DNA of 64,000 bases from Acetobacter papayae JCM 25143 (lineage in GTDB: Bacteria > Pseudomonadota > Alphaproteobacteria > Acetobacterales > Acetobacteraceae), in NCBI RefSeq assembly GCF_000613285.1, contig NZ_BAIN01000001.1:1-64000 (forward strand). The letters run 5' to 3'. Within the stretch, counting starts at the first letter, position 1, and each line of letters starts with the position of its first letter. Made by a program: the position numbers and the translations under genes. The notes below the pieces were generated by a model that was not told the origin of the DNA, did no database searches, and saw nothing but the letters and a program-made list of their open reading frames with translations. Shown in pieces: positions 36,807-45,861 of the stretch.

Positions 36807-37963
36807 ATGAGCGGCTACCGGCCTTACCAGCATATAGAACGACGGAAATCCAGGCAGATCCATGTCGGCAAGGTGGCTGTCGGTGGGGACGCCCCGATTT
36901 CCATCCAGACCATGACCAACACCCTGACCAGCGATGCGCAGGCGACAATCGAGCAGATTCGTCGGGCAGAACTGGCGGGCGTGGATATTGTGCGTGTGTC
37001 CTGCCCGGACGAGGAAAGCACCGCAGCTCTTGCCGAAATCGTGCGCGAAGTTAACGTGCCGATCGTGGCGGACATTCACTTCCACTACAAGCGCGCTATC
37101 GAAGCCGCTCAGGCGGGTGCCGCCTGCCTGCGTATCAACCCCGGCAATATCGGCAGCGCCGAGCGCGTACGCGAAGTGGTGAAAGCCGCCAAGGATTATG
37201 GCTGCTCCATCCGTATCGGGGTTAACGCCGGGTCGCTTGAAAAGCACTTGCTGGAAAAATACGGTGAGCCCAACCCTGAAGCGCTGGTCGAAAGCGCTCT
37301 GGAACACGCTAAAATCCTTGAAGATCATGATTTCCGTGAATTCAAGATCAGTGTGAAGGCGTCTGACGTGTTTCTGGCCGTTGCTGCCTATCAGCAGCTT
37401 GCCGATGCGTGCGACTACCCGCTGCATATCGGTATTACCGAAGCAGGCAGCAAGCGCGCTGGCACGGTCAAATCCTCCATCGGGCTGGGCAACCTGCTGT
37501 GGGCGGGCGTGGGTGATACCATGCGCGTTTCGCTGTCCGCCGCCCCGGAAGAGGAAGTGCTGGTTGGCTGGGATATTCTCAAGTCCCTCGGCCTGCGCCA
37601 CCGTGGCGTGAAGATCATTTCCTGCCCGTCTTGTGCGCGTCAGGGCTTTAACGTGATCGAGACGGTGCAGACACTTGAAGACCGTCTGGCGCATATCAAA
37701 ACACCGCTGACCCTGTCGATCATTGGCTGCGTGGTGAATGGCCCCGGTGAAGCTGATGACCGATCTGGGCGTTACGGGCGGTGGTTCTGGCCGTCACATG
37801 GTGTATTCGGCTGGCAAGCAGGATCACACGGTGCCCGCAGGCGACATGATCAACCATGTCGTGGATCTGGTTGAGGCCCGCGTGGCCAGATCGAGGCGGA
37901 AGAAGCAAGGCAAAGCAGGCTGGTGAAGCCGAGCAACTGCCGGATATGGCTTCGGCTAACTAA
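36807..37963 (+). CDS. ispG: 4-hydroxy-3-methylbut-2-enyl diphosphate synthase IspG (C-terminal frame breaks)
   Basis: The penultimate enzyme of the MEP isoprenoid pathway, a [4Fe-4S] protein. Visible are [49 protein letters not shown], and the cluster cysteines in [13 protein letters not shown] and GCVVNGPGE. After GPGEA the frame shifts near 37752 (two bases missing; restored [20 protein letters not shown]), and again near 37887 and 37910, giving a tail VARQIEAEEA-like ending [11 protein letters not shown] with a stop at 37963. About 385 residues. AAGGA 6 nt before the ATG is strong. This gene is normally essential, so the breaks argue for sequence error. Confidence 0.93.
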
Positions 37964-38020
37964 GCGGCTAGCGGCTTCGGGCTGTCTGCCCGAGGCCGGA
38001 TCAGGAAACTGGCGCCGGAG

Positions 38021-38055
38021 TGCGCCGCGCATGGAACTGTTTCGTGCGCGGCGCA
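38021..38055 (+). terminator. Hairpin downstream of ispG
   Basis: A perfect 11-bp stem TGCGCCGCGCA (38021-38031) and TGCGCGGCGCA (38045-38055) with a 13-nt loop, followed after 5 bp by TTTTG. It lies between ispG and hisS and is most simply the ispG terminator. Confidence 0.65.
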
Positions 38056-38111
38056 TGGCGTTTTGTGGAACCATCAAAGACAACACGCAGCATTCCGGGG
38101 CGTGACACGGA

Positions 38112-39386
38112 ATGCGGGATCGAGAGCAGGGCAGGCCGGTGAGCAGCATTCAACCCGTAAGAGGAACCCACGACCTTATTGGCGAGGAGCAGCGCCGCCA
38201 CGCACAGGTTGTCGAAGCTGCGCGACGGATTGCGGGGCTGTATGGCTTTGATGAGTGGTCCACCCCGATTTTTGAGGAAACACGGGTTTTTTCGCGCTCG
38301 CTGGGCGATACGTCAGATGTTGTGTCCAAGGAAATGTATTCCTTTAGTGACCGGGATGGTGAAAGCCTGACCCTTCGCCCAGAAGGCACGGCCGCCATCT
38401 GCCGTGCGCTGGTCAGCAACGCGCTAACACAGTCCTTGCCTCAGAAGGTTTTTTACACCGGGCCGATGTTCCGGCACGAGCGCCCCCAGAAAGGGCGCTA
38501 TCGGCAGTTTCATCAGATCGGCGCTGAATTGCTGGGGGCCGCCGAGCCGCTGGCCGATGCCGAGGTGATTGCCATGGGGCATGCGGTACTGTCGGCCCTT
38601 GGTGTGGCCGAGCATGTAACGCTGGAACTCAATACGCTGGGTGATGCCGAAAGCCGGGATGCCTGGCGTGCTGCGCTGGTGGCCTATTTTTCCGACTATA
38701 AGGACCGCCTGTCGGAAGACAGTCTGGTGCGGCTGGAAAAGAATCCCCTGCGCATTCTGGACAGCAAGAACGAAGGCGACCGCGCATTGGTGGCGGATGC
38801 CCCGCGCATGGCAGAGTATATGACCCCGCAGGCGCAGGACTTCTGGGATGAACTGCGCGCCAAGCTGGATGTGTTCGGCATCGATTACAAAGTCAGCCCC
38901 GGTATCGTGCGCGGGCTGGATTACTATAACCACACCACGTTTGAATTCGTGACGACGCGACTTGGCTCACAGGGCACGGTGCTGGCTGGTGGCCGGTATG
39001 ATGGGCTGGTCAAGCAGATGGGCGGGCCGGATGTGCCTGCTATCGGCTGGGCAGCGGGTGTCGAGCGTCTGGCCATGTTGCTGGAAACACCGCCGCAGGC
39101 CCCCCGGTCCGTCGTGATCGTGCCCGTGGGCTCGCCGGATGAGCGGGCCCTGTGTGGCATTCTGCAGGCGTTGCGCGCGCAGGGTATCCGAACCGAAATT
39201 GGCTATAAAGGGGCCTTGCGCAAACGGATGGAGCGGGCTGCAAAACAGAATGCCAGCCATGTCCTGTTTGTGGGGGAAGACGAACTCGCGGCCGGTCTGT
39301 TCCGGGTAAAGGATATGGAAAGCGGGCAGGAGCGTGAAGCCACGCATCAGGCGCTCATGACGGATGCCGGGAGCGTGTTTGCGTGA
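38112..39386 (+). CDS. hisS: Histidyl-tRNA synthetase
   Basis: Charges tRNA-His. An intact class II synthetase of up to 424 residues: [14 protein letters not shown], motif 2 [21 protein letters not shown]-type segment, LNTLGD, the histidine-A motifs [17 protein letters not shown] and [10 protein letters not shown] (motif 3), and a C-terminal anticodon-binding domain ([12 protein letters not shown]). The first in-frame ATG is 38112; a GTG at 38139 (just before [11 protein letters not shown]) matches usual N-termini and is an alternative. prfA begins within its stop codon, so the two are coupled. Confidence 0.96.
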   Translation: MRDREQGRPVSSIQPVRGTHDLIGEEQRRHAQVVEAARRIAGLYGFDEWSTPIFEETRVFSRSLGDTSDVVSKEMYSFSDRDGESLTLRPEGTAAICRALVSNALTQSLPQKVFYTGPMFRHERPQKGRYRQFHQIGAELLGAAEPLADAEVIAMGHAVLSALGVAEHVTLELNTLGDAESRDAWRAALVAYFSDYKDRLSEDSLVRLEKNPLRILDSKNEGDRALVADAPRMAEYMTPQAQDFWDELRAKLDVFGIDYKVSPGIVRGLDYYNHTTFEFVTTRLGSQGTVLAGGRYDGLVKQMGGPDVPAIGWAAGVERLAMLLETPPQAPRSVVIVPVGSPDERALCGILQALRAQGIRTEIGYKGALRKRMERAAKQNASHVLFVGEDELAAGLFRVKDMESGQEREATHQALMTDAGSVFA

Positions 39387-40444
39387 ACGCACTGGATGAA
39401 CGGCTGGACAGGATTGTCAGCCGCGCACTGGAACTTGAAGCCCTATTGGCTGGCGGTCTGGGGGGAGATGCGTTTACCCAGGCCTCGCGCGAATATGCCG
39501 AGCTTGAAGGTGTGGTCAGCCAGATCAACGCCCTGCGTGATGCGGAGCAGGAAATGACGCAGGCCGAGCAATTGCTGGCCGACCCCGAAATGCGTGAACT
39601 GGCAACGGTGGAACTGGAAGAGCTGAAAAGCCGCCTGCCATCGTTGCATCAGGCCGTGCGGCTGGCGCTGCTGCCGCGTGACGTTGCGGATGAGCGTAGC
39701 GCTATTCTGGAAATTCGCCCCGCTGCCGGGGGAGATGAGGCCGCGTTGTTCGCTGCCGAACTGTTCGACCTTTACCGTCGCTATGCCGAGCTGAAAGGCT
39801 GGCGCTTTACGGTTATGGATTACGATGAGAGCGAACTGGGTGGCCTGCGCTGCGGCATAGCGGAAATCAATGGCCGCAGCGTGTTCGCTCGTTTCAAATA
39901 TGAATCCGGGGTGCATCGCGTGCAGCGTGTGCCAGCTACGGAAAGTCAGGGTCGTATTCATACCTCCACCGTGACCGTGGCCGTTTTGCCTGAAGCGGAA
40001 GAGGTGGATGTCAATATCAACGAAACAGACCTGCGTATCGATGTTTTCCGGGCATCGGGCGCGGGTGGGCAGCATGTGAACAAGACCGAAAGTGCGGTGC
40101 GGATTACGCATATGCCCAGCGGTATTGTTGTTTCCATGCAGGAAGAAAAAAGCCAGCACAAGAACCGCGCCAAGGCCATGAAAATCCTGCGTGCGCGGTT
40201 GTATGAGCGCGAGCGCGAGCAGGCTCATGCCAACCGCGCGGCGGATCGTCGCTCACAGGTGGGAACGGGCGATCGTTCCGAGCGGATCAGAACTTATAAT
40301 TTCCCGCAAGGCCGCGTTACGGATCACCGGATCAACCTGACTGCCTATAAGATTGACCGCTTTATGCTGGGCGAGATTGATGAGTTCGTGGATGCGCTGA
40401 CACAGGACGAACAGGCCGCCCTGTTGGCGGCTGAAGGCCTGTAG
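39383..40444 (+). CDS. prfA: Peptide chain release factor 1
   Basis: Recognises UAA/UAG and triggers peptide release. An intact 353-residue RF1: [47 protein letters not shown] with the PAT-type tripeptide region, and the catalytic GGQ in [22 protein letters not shown]-type sequence, then [18 protein letters not shown]. The start is GTG at 39383 overlapping the hisS TGA (GTGA). Its usual partner prmC lies downstream but separated by a minus-strand gene. Confidence 0.97.
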   Translation: MNALDERLDRIVSRALELEALLAGGLGGDAFTQASREYAELEGVVSQINALRDAEQEMTQAEQLLADPEMRELATVELEELKSRLPSLHQAVRLALLPRDVADERSAILEIRPAAGGDEAALFAAELFDLYRRYAELKGWRFTVMDYDESELGGLRCGIAEINGRSVFARFKYESGVHRVQRVPATESQGRIHTSTVTVAVLPEAEEVDVNINETDLRIDVFRASGAGGQHVNKTESAVRITHMPSGIVVSMQEEKSQHKNRAKAMKILRARLYEREREQAHANRAADRRSQVGTGDRSERIRTYNFPQGRVTDHRINLTAYKIDRFMLGEIDEFVDALTQDEQAALLAAEGL

Positions 40445-40452
40445 CACTCTGG

Positions 40453-40468
40453 GCCACCGGCAGGTGGC
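40453..40468. terminator. Small hairpin between convergent prfA and the secreted-protein gene
   Basis: GCCACC (40453-40458) and GGTGGC (40463-40468) with a GGCA tetraloop-like turn just after the prfA stop. Short and without a T tract, so only a weak terminator candidate. Confidence 0.35.
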
Positions 40469-40483
40469 TTGGGGCTGTAGTGC

Positions 40484-40936
40484 CTAGCTGATGGGGGCTG
40501 CGCAGGAGTCTGACTGGCCGGGCCGGTGTTCGGCTGTCTCGGGTGAATCCGGGTCCAGCAGGTAGAAATCCGTAAAACCGTTTGAGCCAAGGGCAAAGAA
40601 ATGATGCCCATCAGGGCTGTGCAGCACGCCATCGCTGCTGACTTCGTGGGTTTCTACCCGGCCTTCAGGGGTGCGGATGGTGATTTCTCCGCATAACGTA
40701 TACGAATGTTCGGTGCGTCCGGTTGGTGTCGGCACACGCACTGTCTTGGCCCGGTTCATGTCATTAAGCTTGATGGTGCTGACAAGCTGACCGTCCAGAT
40801 AGATGCGCGAAACTTCGGATATTTCCGTATCCGCCTTTTCATCGGTCACGGAAAACTCCCCTGCATGGGCCATGGTAGGGAACAGGGCAAAAAAAGCGAA
40901 CACAAAGGCCGCGGCCCGGGCTGTACGTGTTGGCAT
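40484..40936 (-). CDS. Secreted protein of unknown function between prfA and prmC
   Basis: About 150 residues from ATG 40936. The N-terminus is a clear Sec signal peptide (RTARAAAFVFAFFALFPTMAHA, split here by family-like cleavage AHA^GEF). The mature part reads as a small beta-rich protein with VSRIYLDGQLVSTIKLND, SYTLCGEITIRTPEG and a Cys near the C-terminus that could pair with that in TLCGE. No family recognised. A longer frame upstream (to 41140) overlaps prmC and is unlikely. The start is 38 bp from that of prmC, divergent. Confidence 0.65.
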   Translation of the reverse strand: MPTRTARAAAFVFAFFALFPTMAHAGEFSVTDEKADTEISEVSRIYLDGQLVSTIKLNDMNRAKTVRVPTPTGRTEHSYTLCGEITIRTPEGRVETHEVSSDGVLHSPDGHHFFALGSNGFTDFYLLDPDSPETAEHRPGQSDSCAAPIS

Positions 40937-40974
40937 GGCGGAAACAGGCCTATGTGGGCTTGGAGTATAAGAAC

Positions 40975-41856
40975 GTGACATTTGCGGATCATAACCGGGG
41001 ACAGGCGCCAATAGAACAGCTTTTACGGCAGGGTGCACAGGCTCTGGCGGAAGCCGGCGTAGAAAACCCGAGACGTGAAGCCAGACTGCTGTTGCAGCAC
41101 GCACTGGGTTTGACTGCCGAGCAGATGCTGGCCCTTTCACCTCGTAGCGAGGTTGATCAGGCGTGCTATCTGGACTGGGTGGCGCGCCGTACGCAGCATG
41201 AGCCGTTTGCTTATATTACTGGGCAGAAAGGGTTCTGGACACTCGATCTGGCAGTCTCCTCCGCCAGCCTTGTGCCGCGTGGCGATACGGAAACGCTCGT
41301 ATCCTGCGTGCTGGATCATTTTCCCGACAGGGATGCGCCACTATCGGTGCTGGATCTGGGTACGGGAACCGGCTGTATTCTGCTGGCCGTGCTGAGCGAA
41401 TATAAGCAGGCATGGGGTATGGGGGTGGATATCAGCCCGCAGGCGGCAGTTCTTGCCGCAGGCAATGCCGCGCGTTGCGGGCTTGGTGGTCGTGCGGCTT
41501 TTATTGCGGGAAGCTGGACGGACGCACTGGCGCCAGAGGCCCGGTTTGATCTCGTGCTGAGCAATCCGCCCTATATTCCTACGCGCGACCTGGCGGAACT
41601 GATGCCCGAAGTCCGAAACCATGAACCCGTGCGCGCACTGGATGGCGGTCGGGATGGGCTGGATGCGTACCGCCTGCTGTGCACAGACCTGCCAGCCCGG
41701 CTTACGCCGGATGGGCTTGGGGTCTTTGAAATCGGCATAGGGCAGGAAGCGGATCTGAGGGCGCTGGCGGCTGAAAACCATCTCGACGTGGCTGAGGTGC
41801 GGCCCGATTTTGAGGGCATATCCCGCGCGGTAGTCATGCGGCATCAGCCGATATGA
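40975..41856 (+). CDS. prmC: Release factor glutamine methyltransferase PrmC
   Basis: Methylates the GGQ glutamine of RF1/RF2. About 293 residues: a helical N-terminal RF-binding domain (ENPRREARLLLQHALGL), EPFAYITGQKGFW, LVPRGDTETLV, SAM motif I SVLDLGTGTGCILLAVL, and the catalytic NPPY in FDLVLSNPPYIP, then LDGGRDGLDAYR. The GTG at 40975 is chosen because the upstream frame runs into the divergent gene; an ATG-like start at 40927 is also in frame. It shares a locus with its substrate gene prfA. Confidence 0.94.
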   Translation: MTFADHNRGQAPIEQLLRQGAQALAEAGVENPRREARLLLQHALGLTAEQMLALSPRSEVDQACYLDWVARRTQHEPFAYITGQKGFWTLDLAVSSASLVPRGDTETLVSCVLDHFPDRDAPLSVLDLGTGTGCILLAVLSEYKQAWGMGVDISPQAAVLAAGNAARCGLGGRAAFIAGSWTDALAPEARFDLVLSNPPYIPTRDLAELMPEVRNHEPVRALDGGRDGLDAYRLLCTDLPARLTPDGLGVFEIGIGQEADLRALAAENHLDVAEVRPDFEGISRAVVMRHQPI

Positions 41857-42109
41857 AAAAAGCGGTTGCTTTAAGGCCTGTGGTTGGTAATGTAAAAGAG
41901 CTTGATCAAAAAGGCCATCTGTGGGTTGTTGTAACCTCGTTAGGCCAAACAAGCGGTACGGGCCTTTATATCTGGCAATGACCATGTTGCTGCCTATTAG
42001 AAGTGCCCCTCCAGAAAAACAATTTGGACCTTCATTCAGGAACTGGCCCGTCAGGAATGGCCCGCTCCCATGTAAAGTGCCATGAACAGGAAAGCGCTGT
42101 GGTAAGCCC

Positions 42110-42556
42110 ATGAATGTAAAGCGGATGCGGACCAGACATCATCGTTCTGGCGGGAGCAGTGGATCGTCCTCCAGGCAGTCGAGCGGCCAGATTCCCATGA
42201 ACCGGAACCACGTTTTCGACAGCCATGGCCCGGATGTGAGGGTGCGCGGCACCGCCCAGCAGCTTTTTGAAAAATATCTCCAGCTTGGCCGCGATGCCAC
42301 AGGCTCTGGGGATCGTGTGGCGGCTGAAGCCTATTTCCAGCATGCCGAACATTATTTCCGTATCATGAATGCCATGGCGCAGGCCGCTCAGCAGAGCCAG
42401 ATCGAGCGCGCTGAGCGTCAGGCCGGTCGCCAGCAGCGTAACCAGAATAACGCGACGGAAGACGGCGAGGATAAAGCGCCTGAAGCTGATGCGGAAGAAG
42501 AGGGCGAAGTCAGGGATCTGGCTATGGAACCGCAGCCCGAACTGTCAGAGGGCTAA
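42110..42556 (+). CDS. DUF4167 domain protein
   Basis: An intact 148-residue protein with a basic N-terminus (RRxx/Ser/Gly-rich, residues 1-30), a conserved core NRNHVFDSHGPDVRVRGTAQ and QLFEKYLQLGRDATGSGDRV, VAAEAYFQHAEHYFRIMNAM, and an acidic low-complexity tail. This is DUF4167, widespread in alphaproteobacteria; the basic tail suggests nucleic-acid binding, but function is unknown. A strong hairpin follows. About 250 bp upstream hold no gene. Confidence 0.9.
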   Translation: MNVKRMRTRHHRSGGSSGSSSRQSSGQIPMNRNHVFDSHGPDVRVRGTAQQLFEKYLQLGRDATGSGDRVAAEAYFQHAEHYFRIMNAMAQAAQQSQIERAERQAGRQQRNQNNATEDGEDKAPEADAEEEGEVRDLAMEPQPELSEG

Positions 42557-42566
42557 GCAGTTCCAG

Positions 42567-42616
42567 CACTCTTCCCATGTCATAGCTTGATTGTGGCTGA
42601 TGGCATGGGAAGGGTG
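42567..42616 (+). terminator. Long hairpin downstream of the DUF4167 gene
   Basis: CACTCTTCCCATG (42567-42579) pairs with CATGGGAAGGGTG (42604-42616) with a single G-U pair, around a 24-nt loop. It is a strong structure but has no T tract directly after it. Confidence 0.55.
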
Positions 42617-42647
42617 ATGTCCATGCAGAATCTATACGCATGACGCG

Positions 42648-42680
42648 CAAAGACGCACGGCTATTGCCGTGGTGTCTTTG
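42648..42680. terminator. Hairpin between the DUF4167 gene and tRNA-Met
   Basis: CAAAGAC (42648-42654) pairs with GTCTTTG (42674-42680), with inner ACGGC/GCCGT pairing, followed on the plus strand by AAAAAACC. On the minus strand the preceding T-rich stretch just after the tRNA suggests it may help end the tRNA transcript. Confidence 0.5.
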
Positions 42681-42707
42681 AAAAAACCAAGTTTTTATGA
42701 AAAAAAC

Positions 42708-42782
42708 TGGTAGCGGCGGACGGATTTGAACCGCCGACCAAGGGATTATGATTCCCCTGCTCTACCACTGAGCTACGCCGCC
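42708..42782 (-). tRNA. tRNA-Met (CAT)
   Basis: A 75-nt cloverleaf on the minus strand: acceptor GGCGGCG with CGCCGCT, D-arm GCTC/GAGC, anticodon stem GGGGA/TCCCT around ATCATAA with anticodon CAT, T-arm with TTCAAAT, and encoded CCA. The GGCGGCGTAGCTC start fits elongator tRNA-Met of alphaproteobacteria; tRNA-Ile with a lysidine-modified CAT is the alternative. Confidence 0.88.
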
Positions 42783-42882
42783 ATCGTTTGTTGGCGCTGA
42801 TCTACCGTGTTCCGGCATGGGCGTCAACCCGTGTTTATGGTTTTTGTTTCTTTTTGTAGATCATGCGCTTACCGCAGGGTCC

Positions 42883-43341
42883 TTACGGCCCAAGGTTGCC
42901 GGAACCGAAGATATAATTACTGACCTGCTGCTCAAGGCTCGTAGGTTCCTGTGTGTGGGTCAGCAGGGCACCGGGAGGGGCGTATGTGCTGTCATGCCCC
43001 GGTTCGATCATAAGCGCGTTTTCTGATGCCAGCGTGGCACTGCCAATGCTGAGCGTGCTGTCCTGTGGTAGCCGTAGCGACGAGGCGAGCCGAAAGCGCA
43101 CAAGTGCCATCTGACTGGCGGGGTCCAGAGTAATGGAAGATACCCGCCCGACCCGCACGCCTGCCAGTTCGACATCCGCGCCACGGGTCAGCCCGTTTGC
43201 TGAAACAAACCGGGCGGACAGTTCGTAGCCATTGCCGCCTGGGGCTTTTTGTGTTCCCAGCGCGTAGGAGGCAAAACCCGCTGCAGCCAGCAAAACAGCG
43301 CCACTGAAAATCCATGCGCCTGTGCGGCTCTGCCTCATCAT
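42883..43341 (-). CDS. mlaD: MlaD-like MCE family protein
   Basis: A 152-residue protein with one N-terminal membrane anchor (WIFSGAVLLAAAGFASYALG) and an MCE domain: YELSARFVSANGLTRGADVEL, AGVRVGRVSSITLDP and DSTLSIGSATLASENALMIEP. It matches MlaD, which forms the periplasmic hexameric ring of the phospholipid transporter keeping the outer membrane asymmetric. It stands alone here: no mlaE/mlaF is adjacent. The start is at one of two tandem ATGs (43341 or 43338). Divergent from uppP. Confidence 0.9.
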   Translation of the reverse strand: MMRQSRTGAWIFSGAVLLAAAGFASYALGTQKAPGGNGYELSARFVSANGLTRGADVELAGVRVGRVSSITLDPASQMALVRFRLASSLRLPQDSTLSIGSATLASENALMIEPGHDSTYAPPGALLTHTQEPTSLEQQVSNYIFGSGNLGP

Positions 43342-43449
43342 GTTTTTACCTTCTTTTATGGCTACCTGTTCCCGGCCTGTTATCAGGGCCGGACGAAAAC
43401 CTTGCAGCCATCGGGGGCATGGTGCAAGGACATCAATAAGAAAAGAGTA

Positions 43450-44316
43450 ATGGGGATACAGGCGCATATGTCGTACATGCAGGCATTTATCATGGCGTTG
43501 CTGCAAGGCGCGACAGAGCTTTTCCCGGTCAGTAGTCTGGGGCATGCCGTTATTCTGCCAGCATTGCTGCACTGGAATTACGACCTGCACGATGTGTCGT
43601 TCCTTCCTTTTCTGGTCATGCTGCATCTGGGCACCTCTGTTGCCCTGCTGGTGTTTTTTTTCAGGGACTGGCGTGCGCTGTTTCTGGGGGCTGTCGGGCG
43701 GGACGGGCAGCGTATCCAGCTTGAAAGCCTGCATATTTTCTGGCTGCTGATTGTTGCAACCATCCCTGCGGTTGTGGTGGGGGGGCTGTTCGAGCATCTG
43801 CTCCGTTCGTTTTTTGGCTCGGCCTCATCGGCGGCGGTGTTCCTGTTTCTGAACGGGCTTTTGCTACTGCTGACAGAGCGGCTGCGCAGCAGTGTGGTTA
43901 CCCGTGAGGTGCGCTGTATTGCCGGCCTGACCTCGCGTGATGCCGTGGTGATCGGTCTGTTCCAGTGTCTGGCGTTTTTTCCCGGCCTGTCGCGCTCGGG
44001 GGCGACAATCTGTGGTGGGCTTTTGCGCGGCCTGCACCATGATGCGGCGGCACGCTTTTCCTTTCTTATGGCGCAGCCTGTCATTATTGCCGCGACCGTG
44101 CGCGAGGGTTTCAAGCTGTGGCATGCGCCGCCAGATGCTGGGCAGATCCACCTTGCCATGGCGGCAGCCGTTGTCGCCGGGGTTACCGCGCTGGCCAGCA
44201 CCGCGTTTCTCATGCGTTATTTCCGCAGTCATGACCGCTGGGCCATGACCCCCTTTGCCCTGTACTGCATGGTGCTGGGCGGCGTGGCGTTTCTCGCCTT
44301 GCGTTTCATGGGCTGA
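43450..44316 (+). CDS. uppP: Undecaprenyl-diphosphatase UppP
   Basis: Recycles undecaprenyl diphosphate, the lipid carrier of peptidoglycan and polysaccharide subunits; overexpression is known to give bacitracin resistance. An intact, polytopic 288-residue protein with the family motifs ALLQGATELFPVSSLGHAVI near the N-terminus and FFPGLSRSGATICGG in the middle. ATG 43450 or the ATG at 43468 (MSYMQAFIMALLQG) could be the start. The permease gene begins 11 bp after its stop. Confidence 0.93.
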   Translation: MGIQAHMSYMQAFIMALLQGATELFPVSSLGHAVILPALLHWNYDLHDVSFLPFLVMLHLGTSVALLVFFFRDWRALFLGAVGRDGQRIQLESLHIFWLLIVATIPAVVVGGLFEHLLRSFFGSASSAAVFLFLNGLLLLLTERLRSSVVTREVRCIAGLTSRDAVVIGLFQCLAFFPGLSRSGATICGGLLRGLHHDAAARFSFLMAQPVIIAATVREGFKLWHAPPDAGQIHLAMAAAVVAGVTALASTAFLMRYFRSHDRWAMTPFALYCMVLGGVAFLALRFMG

Positions 44317-44327
44317 GGCGGGCGGAT

Positions 44328-45848
44328 ATGGCGGCTGTGCCGTCTGTGCACCGTCGCAAGCGGCTTGAACATGCGGGGCGCGAAGGTGCCGCGGGCTCTT
44401 TGCGCCGCACACTTGGGCCGGTGCATCTTGTCCTGCTTGGGGTTGGGTCTACGGTCGGGGCTGGTATTTATGTCATGACCGGTGTGGCGGCGGCGGATTA
44501 CGCCGGGCCAGCCGTGCTGCTTTCGTTTATGCTGGCAGGGGTGGCCTGCCTTTTTACTGCGCTATCCTACGCCGAACTGGCGTCTCTTATGCCGGTGGCC
44601 GGGTCGGCCTATACCTATGCATATGTTTCGCTGGGGGAAGGCTGGGCATGGGCTGTTGGCTGGCTCCTGCTGCTTGAATACGGCATTTCCTGTGCGGGTG
44701 TGGCCTCGGGGCTGTCGGGCTATCTTGTCAGCCTGCTGCATGATTTTGGCATGCTGGTGCCTCAGTCCCTGAGCACGACAACAGTGCAGGTGGCGCAGGG
44801 GGCTTCTACCCAGACGGTGCATTTCGGGCTGAGGCTTGATTTGCCGGGGGCCGCTTCCATCCTGCTTGTAACCAGTGTGCTGCTTGTGGGGGTGCGGGAG
44901 TCTTTTCGTATCAATGCCGCTATTGTGCTCCTCAAGGTCGGGGTGCTGCTTCTGTTTGTGGGGGTAGGGGTATGGTGGGTCCGGCCTGCGTTATGGACCC
45001 CTTTTATCCCGGCTTATGAAGGCGGATTGCATTACGGTGTGCCGGGTATTTTTCGTGCCGCGTCGCTGATTTTTTTCGCTTATGTCGGGTTTGAGGCGGT
45101 TTCCACTGCAGCGGGAGAGGCCCGTAACCCCCGTCGCGATGTGCCTCTGGGTATTGTCGGGGCGCTGGTCGTGTGTACGGGGCTTTATATGGCCGTGGCT
45201 GCTGTGCTGGTGGGCGTGGTGCCATGGCGGGGGCTCGGTGTGGCAGACCCGCTGGCCGTGGCAGTTGGGGTTATGGGCCAACCATGGCTTGCTTTGTGTA
45301 TCAAGCTTGGGGCGGTTATCGGCCTGTGCTCGGTTTTGCTGGGGCTGTTATACGCCCAGAGCCGTATTTTCTATACAATGGCGGAAGATGGCCTGCTTTC
45401 CGCTTTGTTTCGCAGGCTGCACCCACGCTTTCTCACCCCATGGCACGGAACACTGGTGCTGGGTGTCGGGGTTGCTCTGGCAACGGCGGTGCTGCCGGTT
45501 GAAATGATTGGTGATCTGGTAAGCCTTGGCACGGCCATGGCGTTTGGGGTCGTGTGCCTGACGGTTATCTGGCTGCGGAATGTCGAGCCGGATATGCCGC
45601 GTGTCTTCCGGGTGCCTCTGGGCGGGTTTTGGATACGGGGTATCTGGATTGGTTATGTGCCGCTGTTGGGTGTGCTGTTCTGCCTTGTCATGATCGTGCC
45701 GCTTGCTGCCGACATGGCGCTGGCGTTGTGGCAGGGCAATCCGCTGCCAGTTGCGCTGCTTGTGGGCTACGCGCTGGCAGGCTGGGCGTTTTACCGGTTT
45801 TACGGCCGCCATCATTCACGGATGGGGCAGGCGGAATCCGGCCCGTGA
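44328..45848 (+). CDS. APC family amino acid permease
   Basis: An intact 506-residue inner-membrane protein with about twelve transmembrane segments. The N-terminal LLGVGSTVGAGIYVMTG is the APC superfamily substrate-binding helix, and SYAELASLMPVAGSAYTYAY is the cationic amino acid transporter-type signature; FFAYVGFEAVSTAAGEARNP follows in the sixth segment. It probably imports an amino acid or related amine; specificity cannot be read from sequence. It follows uppP by 11 bp but shows no functional link. Confidence 0.9.
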   Translation: MAAVPSVHRRKRLEHAGREGAAGSLRRTLGPVHLVLLGVGSTVGAGIYVMTGVAAADYAGPAVLLSFMLAGVACLFTALSYAELASLMPVAGSAYTYAYVSLGEGWAWAVGWLLLLEYGISCAGVASGLSGYLVSLLHDFGMLVPQSLSTTTVQVAQGASTQTVHFGLRLDLPGAASILLVTSVLLVGVRESFRINAAIVLLKVGVLLLFVGVGVWWVRPALWTPFIPAYEGGLHYGVPGIFRAASLIFFAYVGFEAVSTAAGEARNPRRDVPLGIVGALVVCTGLYMAVAAVLVGVVPWRGLGVADPLAVAVGVMGQPWLALCIKLGAVIGLCSVLLGLLYAQSRIFYTMAEDGLLSALFRRLHPRFLTPWHGTLVLGVGVALATAVLPVEMIGDLVSLGTAMAFGVVCLTVIWLRNVEPDMPRVFRVPLGGFWIRGIWIGYVPLLGVLFCLVMIVPLAADMALALWQGNPLPVALLVGYALAGWAFYRFYGRHHSRMGQAESGP

Positions 45849-45861
45849 GGCCAGAACCCGC

